NCBI GenBank assembly: GCA_903921455.1
Contig: CAIXPZ010000104.1
Coordinates: 1 to 21,497, forward strand
Length of the DNA: 21,497 bases
From: an uncultured Verrucomicrobia subdivision 3 bacterium
Lineage (GTDB): Bacteria > Verrucomicrobiota > Verrucomicrobiae > Limisphaerales > UBA11358
Direction of reading: 5' to 3'
The translations under genes and the position numbers were made by a program. How positions within the stretch are numbered: the stretch's first letter is position 1; each line of letters starts with the position of its first letter. Positions 15,779 to 21,497 of this stretch are shown here, one piece after another. The notes under the pieces were generated by a model, which was not told the origin of the DNA, made no database searches, and worked only from the letters and a program-made list of their open reading frames with translations.

Positions 15779-15810
15779 CTTTGTGACGGGAACCCAAACC
15801 CATCACGAAG
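15779..15810 (-). terminator. Stem-loop directly after the PEP-CTERM stop codon
   Basis: On the minus strand, CTTCGTGATGGG pairs with CCCGTCACAAAG around an 8-nt loop, with one mismatch and one G-U pair. It begins 5 nt after the stop codon. With the second stem-loop at 15715-15746 it probably ends the repeat-protein/PEP-CTERM transcript. There is no poly-U tail. Confidence 0.45.
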
Positions 15811-15815
15811 TTCTT

Positions 15816-16463
15816 TCAACCAAGTAAGGACGTCTGGCTTTGTGCGCGGCGATAGCTACGGATGCCTCCGACGACGACAAAGATTGTCCCGAATGCCGCC
15901 ATCGCCACGTTCACCGGCTCCGGCACTGCTGTCACGTTCAGACTCCAGCCGGTCAATTGCGCCTGGCCGCCACCCGCAGTCATGTCCGCAAAGAACAGTG
16001 TCCAATTGCCATTGGCCGAACTGTTGTCAAATGTTCCCAAGGTTCCCGCCGCGTTGTAGGTCCCGGAAAATAATTGCCCCGGCGTTTCCGCCGTGGTCTG
16101 AATACCGGTGACAGGATTGCCGCCGATTGACGTGGCATCCGTCAGCGTGATATTCAAGCCCGATCCCGCAAAGCCAAACGGATTGCCGCCCGTCGCGCCC
16201 GGCTGGTTCAGCAGCACCACCATCGTCCCGTTGGGGGCCACCAGATACGAATACAAATTCCCATTGTAACCGCCACTGATGCTCAAGCTCACCGTCAGCG
16301 AACCCACCGTGGAACCGGAGGCCGCCCCATCATAGGTTCCGGTGAAACTCACGCCCACCGGACTGCCATCGGGGATGCTGCCAATGGGGTATAACGAAGC
16401 CCCGGCGTCCATAACCGTGGCCAAAAGAGCTGCCATTATCCCCATCAAGGTTGATTTTTTCAT
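15816..16463 (-). CDS. PEP-CTERM surface protein with P-domain-like fold
   Basis: A 215-residue exported protein. Signal peptide 1-~23 (ALLATVMDAGA). Residues ~35-178 resemble the proprotein-convertase P domain, a jelly roll normally found beside subtilases: YNGNLYSYLVAPNGTMVVLLNQPG and NGNWTLFFADMTAGGGQAQLTGWSL. No protease domain is present. The C-terminus (~180-208) is a PEP-CTERM sorting signal: VPEP, a hydrophobic helix, then RSYRR. It should be processed by an exosortase encoded elsewhere and end up in the outer envelope or extracellular matrix. I chose ATG 16463; a TTG two codons upstream also exists. The 43-nt gap after the 1363-residue repeat-protein gene makes co-transcription likely. 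Confidence 0.85.
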   Translation of the reverse strand: MKKSTLMGIMAALLATVMDAGASLYPIGSIPDGSPVGVSFTGTYDGAASGSTVGSLTVSLSISGGYNGNLYSYLVAPNGTMVVLLNQPGATGGNPFGFAGSGLNITLTDATSIGGNPVTGIQTTAETPGQLFSGTYNAAGTLGTFDNSSANGNWTLFFADMTAGGGQAQLTGWSLNVTAVPEPVNVAMAAFGTIFVVVGGIRSYRRAQSQTSLLG

Positions 16464-16506
16464 AAGCAATTTCAGTTTGTCAGCGTTTCTAGTTTCAGAG
16501 TTCGTC

Positions 16507-19500
16507 TTATGGCTGCCATTTCAACTGGTAAAATGCCGAAGGACTGGGTTTGACACCGCCCAAGTCCCAGAAGGTGTCCGCTGCATTGATGACGCCGTTA
16601 GTCGCCGCCTGGTTGGTCTGGACATCCACCCACACCGGCGAGGTCAGATTCGTCGCGCGTTCCAAGACGTAATAGAAGGTGGGAATGCCATAGGCCGTGA
16701 TGGTGTTGGAATACGGACTGGTAAAGTCGTGGGCGGTGATGGAATTCGTTCCGGTCACGCTGCTTTGAATCACAATGTCCACATACCCGATGTTCGTTCC
16801 GCCTTGGCCGTCACTGATGCTGTAACTGATCTGGTCGGCCACATTCGGGCTGTTCGTGTAGCCGATGTAAGCGTAGCCGTTTGTCGTTACTATGCTGCCG
16901 TCCAAATTGGTGCTCCAGTTCAACGCGAACAGATTGACACCGTTGGTGCTCTGCATCGTCACGCCGGTCAAACTGACATGATCCCCATCTGGATTATCCG
17001 TCCAGTTGGTCGCCACATCGGACAGGGAGATGAGTAAGGCCAGTCCCGCCGTCCGCGTCACCGTCATCGTGGCCGCCGCCGGCACATGGTTGGTCACGGT
17101 CTGGATCAGGTTGGTGCTCGCCGAGGGATATGTGCCATCTCCGTTGTAAGTCGCCAGAATGATGTTCGTGCCACCGCGCGGCAGGTTGGTAAGGCTTAAA
17201 CTCGTGGCCCCGCCGTTGTTCACGTTGTTCGTGCTGAAGGGCACGCCGTTGGCCGCGAACACCACATTGCTGGCGGCACCCGCAGGCAGATTCGTCGCGG
17301 TGAAAAATACGCTGTCGTGGTAGCCGTTGGTCTGACTGGAGGAGAGCAGGTTAAACGCCACGGCCGCAACATTCCACTTCGCATACAAAGTCGTGTCTGC
17401 GGTAATGGCCGTGGAGAAGTTAAAGGCGGTGGCCAGGCCGGCATCCGCATACCAACCGGCAAACGTGTAACCGGTCTTGGTTGGATTTGCCGGTTGCGTG
17501 GCCGTGGTGCCGTAGGCCACCGACTGGCTCGTCACCGCCGAACCGCCGTTGCTGGTGAAACTCACCGCGAGGGCGTTGCTGACGGCAAGCACACCGCTGG
17601 ACTGCGTGTAATACCAAGCCTTGCCACCCGAAACCATGGTCCAAACACCGGCAGAACCCGTGAAACCCGAGACGTTGAAGTTCGCCCCATAAGTCGTCGT
17701 CAGATTGGCGACATCCACGATCGTCCAACTGTTACCCGCGGTGGTGTTCGCCCCGCTCACATCAAACTTGAACGTGCCATTGAGATTCAGTATGCGTTGG
17801 GCGAGCGTGCCCGCACCGCTGGAGGCGATTTTGTTGTTCACCCCGTTGGCTCCGATGGTGAAGGTGTTGGTGCTGGCGCTGCAGAAATTCACATAATTGC
17901 TGTAGGTGATGCCATCCACCAGCAGGTTGCCCGTTAGCGTGTAGTTGCCGTTCAGGTTGTTGGTCGTGGCCGTGGTGGCGTTGATGCTGCTAATCGTCAA
18001 ATTGCCCGCTCCGGAAACACTCTGCGAGTTGGTCGACACGCCGTTGGCACCGCCGGACGGCCCAAGAAGCCGGCCGCTGCCCATCATTTGAATGGTGCCA
18101 CGCGTATAGTTGCCCAAATTTCCGGCAAATCGTAACGCCCCGTTATTGGTCAATTGGATGGTCACCGTGCTCGCCCCAAGCCCGATGTCAGCCGCTGGAT
18201 AGAAAAGGCTACCGTCCACCAGCCAGGTGCCCGTGAAACCCGTGTTATCCCCGCGCAACCATGTTGCGTTGGCGCCGGTGAGATGAATGGTCGCCGACCC
18301 GGTGATCTTGGCACCGGTGTTTGCGGACGCGATGCTCCAAGTCTGGTTGTTGGCTCCCACATTAAGGGTGGTCTTTCCATCCGTGTTACCCAAAAAATTC
18401 AAGTCTTGGCTGCCAGACAGGCCGGAGGTGCCCAGATTGATGGTGGTGGTGATGATCGGTGAAATTATCACGCCGCTGGCGTTGGCGCTGATGCCGAGGA
18501 AGCTGAACGGCCCGCTGGAGTTGGTGTAAGTGCCGGCTACGGTGAAATAGGCAATGTCACTGGCGCCCGGAACCACGCCACCAATCCAGCAGGAAGGCAG
18601 ACTCATGTCCAGGGTGCTCCCGGTGGTGCTGGTGGAATAAGAGACCGTGAGGATCACGTTGTTGCCGCTGATGGAAACCACGCCGGTAAGTCCACTGGCC
18701 ACGCCATTGCCGCCGGTGTAGAGCGGTGCGCTGTTGACCGTGCTGCCGCCGCTGATGGCCGTGGCGGAAACCAAGGTATAGGTTCCTACGCCCAAGGCAG
18801 TGCCGGGCACCACCACCGTGAACTGATTGCCACCCAGCGACAGGTTGGCCGTGGAAACTTTGAGTGGCGGGTGTGTGCTGTCCGTGCCGGAAGCAGCCCC
18901 TGACCAGGTCAAGGTGATGGGTTTGGCACCCATGCTGATGGTTCCGCCGGCAGTCCCGGTGACCGTGGCCGCCGTCGTCCCGGCGGTGGTTCCTGTGCCG
19001 CTGGCGCTCAGGCGGGCAGTGTTCCAGGCATAGGTAGCGGAGGAAGTTGTCAGTGCAGCCACATCAAACGTCGCGCCCGCCATGATGCCGACGCTGGAGT
19101 TGGCATTCAGCGAACCGCTGGCACCCAGGGCCAGCGTGGTGTTGGTTTTGATGACCGTGGCCCCCTGATAGGTGCTGGCTCCGTTGAAAGTAACCTTTCC
19201 CGCCGTGGCCGAACTGTTGGTCAAGGTCACCACACCCACGCCGGTGCCGCCATTGAGCAAGGCCGCATTGATCGTGGCGGTTTTGCCATTCACATCAAAG
19301 GTGGCACCGCCATCCAGCACATTCACCGTCACGGCCGGGTCAATTAAATTACCACTTGGAGTTGAACCAATGGCAGAATTCACCTTCAGTTTACCGCCAT
19401 TGAAGTTAATGACACCGTTACCAGCTGTGGACGAGGCTAAGGTGAAATTTCGCGCCGTGTCCATGACGCCATTCGTGTAAAGATTGATCACGCCTTTGTC

Positions 19501-20598
19501 ATTTGCCTGCCCCGAAAAGCCAAGCGCGACGTTAGTTCCAGCCCCACTGGTGGCACCAGCGAGGGTCAAGGTGCCATTGACCACATCAACCATTCCGGCG
19601 GAGGCTGTGGGTCCGGTTCCGCTGCTGCCAAGGACAAGACCGCCGGCACTGGTGCTGGTAAGAGTCAGGTTGCCCGTGGTCGTGGCGTCGCCCAGCAACA
19701 AGCGCCCATTGCTCGCGCCGACGGCGGTGGCGAGGGTGTAGCCCACATCAAAATTCGCCGAGGAAGTAACCGTGGCCCCGTTGCGAATGACCACCGTATT
19801 GGTCGAGCTGGCCGTGGTCCAACCAAGCAACAAATCGGCCGTCAGCGACTGGTTGGCGTTGAAGTTGACCGTCAGGTTTTGCTCGGTGCTCGTGGAGGAG
19901 CTGGTGCTGGCGTTGCCGCTGCCAATGAGCCACCTGGAACCGTCGCTGTAGCTGACGGCATTGATATTGACGGTTTCGGCATTGCCGGCACCGGCATTAC
20001 CCGCAAAAAACACCAACCGCCCGGTCGCAGCCGTAACGCCTGAACCGATGTTCAAAGTGGATCCGTTCCGCAACTCAATCACTCTCTGGAGGGTATCACT
20101 GTTGTTGAGGTTGTAATTGAGCGTCACGCCGGCACCCACCTTGAGAAAGGCGTTGTAGGTGCTCGAGGATGTAAGGATTGTCAACGAGCCATTCTGCATC
20201 GTATAGCTGGTTCCACCAGTGGGGCCAAACTCCAGCGCATAAGTCTGACTTGTCGCCGGAGTAGTCGTGGTAGCGACGGTAATTGCCCCAGCTGTCAGGC
20301 TGATGGAAGCGCTGCCTCCGAGATCAATGGTCGAATTAATCACGGTCGTCGCGGTGCCCACGAGAATATTATCCGTCGTAGCTGGGACGCTGCCGCCATT
20401 CCAGTTTCCTCCCACGCCACCCGTTGCCCAGGCAGTGCTGGCAGTGCCGGTCCAGGTGTCTGCGGCCGCTTGCACGCCGAGCGTGGTGGCCCAGAGCACA
20501 GCCAAGGCCAAAGCCGGCCAAACATGCCATACGTGCCGTGATTTCAAAAAACTGGCGGAGGTGGAGGTTATGCGTGTGATAAATAGGCATGTATTCAT
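16507..20598 (-). CDS. Giant secreted beta-strand repeat protein with InlB B-repeat
   Basis: A 1363-residue protein with an extended signal peptide (hydrophobic stretch WPALALAVLWATTLGVQAA). The first ~550 residues parallel the 726-residue protein: WTGT or WLGG start, NWNGG or NWSGS, STIDLGGS or STLDLGGS, and an autotransporter-associated repeat (FNGASTYQGATVIKTNTTL). More Ser/Thr/Gly/Asn-rich solenoid follows. A Listeria-Bacteroides InlB B-repeat sits at ~1005-1073 (GYTFAGWYADAG and DTTLYAKW), then Ig-like segments, then a C-terminal domain ending FYQLKW. There is no autotransporter barrel and no PEP-CTERM signal. It is probably a surface or matrix protein with a binding role, but function is unknown. 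ATG 20598 is favoured because the paralogue also starts MNT(S/C)LF at almost the same distance from a shared 20-bp dyad. Confidence 0.85.
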   Translation of the reverse strand: MNTCLFITRITSTSASFLKSRHVWHVWPALALAVLWATTLGVQAAADTWTGTASTAWATGGVGGNWNGGSVPATTDNILVGTATTVINSTIDLGGSASISLTAGAITVATTTTPATSQTYALEFGPTGGTSYTMQNGSLTILTSSSTYNAFLKVGAGVTLNYNLNNSDTLQRVIELRNGSTLNIGSGVTAATGRLVFFAGNAGAGNAETVNINAVSYSDGSRWLIGSGNASTSSSTSTEQNLTVNFNANQSLTADLLLGWTTASSTNTVVIRNGATVTSSANFDVGYTLATAVGASNGRLLLGDATTTGNLTLTSTSAGGLVLGSSGTGPTASAGMVDVVNGTLTLAGATSGAGTNVALGFSGQANDKGVINLYTNGVMDTARNFTLASSTAGNGVINFNGGKLKVNSAIGSTPSGNLIDPAVTVNVLDGGATFDVNGKTATINAALLNGGTGVGVVTLTNSSATAGKVTFNGASTYQGATVIKTNTTLALGASGSLNANSSVGIMAGATFDVAALTTSSATYAWNTARLSASGTGTTAGTTAATVTGTAGGTISMGAKPITLTWSGAASGTDSTHPPLKVSTANLSLGGNQFTVVVPGTALGVGTYTLVSATAISGGSTVNSAPLYTGGNGVASGLTGVVSISGNNVILTVSYSTSTTGSTLDMSLPSCWIGGVVPGASDIAYFTVAGTYTNSSGPFSFLGISANASGVIISPIITTTINLGTSGLSGSQDLNFLGNTDGKTTLNVGANNQTWSIASANTGAKITGSATIHLTGANATWLRGDNTGFTGTWLVDGSLFYPAADIGLGASTVTIQLTNNGALRFAGNLGNYTRGTIQMMGSGRLLGPSGGANGVSTNSQSVSGAGNLTISSINATTATTNNLNGNYTLTGNLLVDGITYSNYVNFCSASTNTFTIGANGVNNKIASSGAGTLAQRILNLNGTFKFDVSGANTTAGNSWTIVDVANLTTTYGANFNVSGFTGSAGVWTMVSGGKAWYYTQSSGVLAVSNALAVSFTSNGGSAVTSQSVAYGTTATQPANPTKTGYTFAGWYADAGLATAFNFSTAITADTTLYAKWNVAAVAFNLLSSSQTNGYHDSVFFTATNLPAGAASNVVFAANGVPFSTNNVNNGGATSLSLTNLPRGGTNIILATYNGDGTYPSASTNLIQTVTNHVPAAATMTVTRTAGLALLISLSDVATNWTDNPDGDHVSLTGVTMQSTNGVNLFALNWSTNLDGSIVTTNGYAYIGYTNSPNVADQISYSISDGQGGTNIGYVDIVIQSSVTGTNSITAHDFTSPYSNTITAYGIPTFYYVLERATNLTSPVWVDVQTNQAATNGVINAADTFWDLGGVKPSPSAFYQLKWQP

Positions 20599-20657
20599 CG
20601 AGAGTTTGGCGGTCTGAGGTTGATCTAGATTGACGGTTAATTTTGGATTCGGGGCTA

Positions 20658-20686
20658 ACCTTACGTCGAGGCATCGCCAGCGTCTA
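20658..20686 (-). promoter_or_regulatory. Candidate promoter of the giant repeat-protein gene
   Basis: On the minus strand, TAGACG (20681-20686) is 17 nt from TAAGGT (20658-20663). The -35 matches four of six consensus bases and the -10 three. Its weight comes from matching spacing and sequence at the paralogous gene, where the dyad overlaps the same -35 by two bases. Confidence 0.35.
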
Positions 20687-20704
20687 TTGGCCATCTGGCC
20701 AATA
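20685..20704. promoter_or_regulatory. 20-bp perfect dyad, copy 2: candidate response-regulator operator
   Basis: TATTGGCCA-TC-TGGCCAATA has arms identical to the copy at 9340-9359; only the two spacer bases differ on the plus strand. It lies 86 nt before the giant repeat-protein ATG. No minus-strand gene ends just before it, so it is not a terminator. Conservation between the two leaders continues downstream toward the genes (about two-thirds identity over the next 50 nt) but not upstream of the dyad. Confidence 0.65.
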
Positions 20705-21497
20705 GGCTCAAACAATCGCCGAATCGCGGGGGGCTTCGCTTAGCCTCCCGTTCCCATCAAAGTTCCGCCGATGCACGAATTACGAATCGGCTGCAGACTG
20801 GCTTTCCATCCAGTCTGCTATCAGTAAGAACATGCCCATACGCTCGACGTCTTCGGTGAACACAAGCAAGGCACCATCTAAACCAGCGTGACGATCAGGC
20901 AGTGGTTTTGTGGGGTTCGCCGGCACGAGGCGAATCTAGCACTGGTTTTTAGCCGCTCGTGTTCATGCCCCAAATTGGTTGTGCGTTTTCGTGACTGTGC
21001 TAACCGTCAATGTTCGTAGGCGTTATTCTGCGTTAGTTACAATTCCACTTGACGGTTTTTTGAACTTCAACCCGTCAGCAACATTCACGCCGGGAGACTT
21101 AAAATTAGTTCGCCCTGCTCAACAGAAAGTTTGTTCGCTGCGCTCAACAAGGACGAATCGCGCGGCAAATTCACGGTCTCCATTGACGATGATCATTTCC
21201 CGCGCGCGGACGCCGACGCTCATGCGGCGGCGGCGGCTGACGCCACCGCGACGCCGCACCGGCCAGCCTTCACAGATTTACGAATGGTTTCTCACGGCTG
21301 GCCTTTCGCTGACAGCGCGCGCGATATGGACGTCACAGGTTTTTGAATGGTTGCTGGTCTTCTTCACGCTTTCAGGTTGGCGGATGACTTACCGCGCTGT
21401 CCGGCGTTGAACTCCTCGTCGCTAACGCTCCTCGTCCTGGGTTGGTCGGTCACACTTCCGGCAGCGTGACCGAAGGCCGCGAGACTTCGTCCGGCCA
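20705..21497. other. Right-edge region with no supported gene
   Basis: About 790 nt without a gene I can defend. It contains a 9-bp hairpin at 20793-20818, a smaller TTCGCC/GGCGAA hairpin near 20916-20934, and a GCG-rich low-complexity patch near 21208-21260. Short open frames occur on both strands over 20979-21497, including a minus-strand frame open at the window edge and ending at 21372. All have biased Arg/Ala/Ser composition and no recognisable motif. A decayed gene or a dispersed repeat is possible. Confidence 0.5.
20793..20818. repeat. 9-bp inverted repeat with 8-nt loop
   Basis: GCAGACTGG (20793-20801) and CCAGTCTGC (20810-20818) form a perfect stem around CTTTCCAT. No T tract follows on either strand. 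It could be the terminator of an unseen neighbour or a structural repeat; it is ~90 nt upstream of the 20-bp dyad. Confidence 0.4.

Noticed and set aside
20990..21045. Possible integron attC site (GCTAAC ... GTTAGTT)
   Set aside because: The core sites do not match RYYYAAC/GTTRRRY and no paired inner arms are present.
20979..21410. 143-codon plus-strand open frame
   Set aside because: Low-complexity Arg/Thr-rich translation, no recognisable domain, no plausible ribosome binding site, and competing frames on both strands.

Overview
The window looks like chromosomal DNA of a polysaccharide-degrading member of the Verrucomicrobiota (PVC superphylum), possibly near Pedosphaera/Limisphaera. Four things point there: a prepilin-type protein with an H-X9-DG C-terminal motif, a PEP-CTERM surface protein whose tail begins VPEPVN, large secreted beta-strand-repeat proteins ending in FFRLKY or FYQLKW, and an almost complete absence of Shine-Dalgarno motifs. 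The phylum is inferred from these gene styles, not from a marker gene. All twelve convincing genes lie on the minus strand, so transcription runs from high to low coordinates.

In transcription order: (1) 20598-15816 holds a 1363-residue secreted repeat protein followed by a small PEP-CTERM protein with a P-domain-like fold; stem-loops follow. (2) 15685-12407 holds a parallel beta-helix protein and a CE15-type glucuronoyl esterase, 3 nt apart. (3) 12191-9382 holds a two-component system: a histidine kinase with an unusual periplasmic region of OB-like repeats, overlapping a NarL/FixJ-type response regulator by 4 nt. (4) 9254-6194 holds a second repeat protein, paralogous to the first, and a prepilin-like H-X9-DG protein, separated by a large intergenic hairpin. 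(5) 6127-237 holds a glycosidase run: GH79-like, SGNH esterase, GH29 fucosidase fused to an SGNH domain, and GH27 alpha-galactosidase. Every enzyme has a signal peptide.

The most notable signal is an identical 20-bp perfect dyad, TATTGGCCA-N2-TGGCCAATA, found 85 and 86 nt upstream of the two paralogous repeat-protein genes, which lie more than 11 kb apart. Similarity between the two leaders continues downstream of the dyad but not upstream of it. In both, the dyad abuts a possible -35 element. One copy lies directly after the NarL-type response regulator gene, and the inverted repeat with a 2-nt spacer is the form NarL-family regulators often bind. I infer a local regulon in which the kinase/regulator pair controls two operons of surface-repeat proteins, one paired with a PEP-CTERM protein and one with a pseudopilin, next to enzymes for a glucuronate-, fucose- and galactose-containing polysaccharide. 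This is a hypothesis from sequence alone.

The last ~800 bases (20705-21497) and the first ~230 bases hold no gene I can support.
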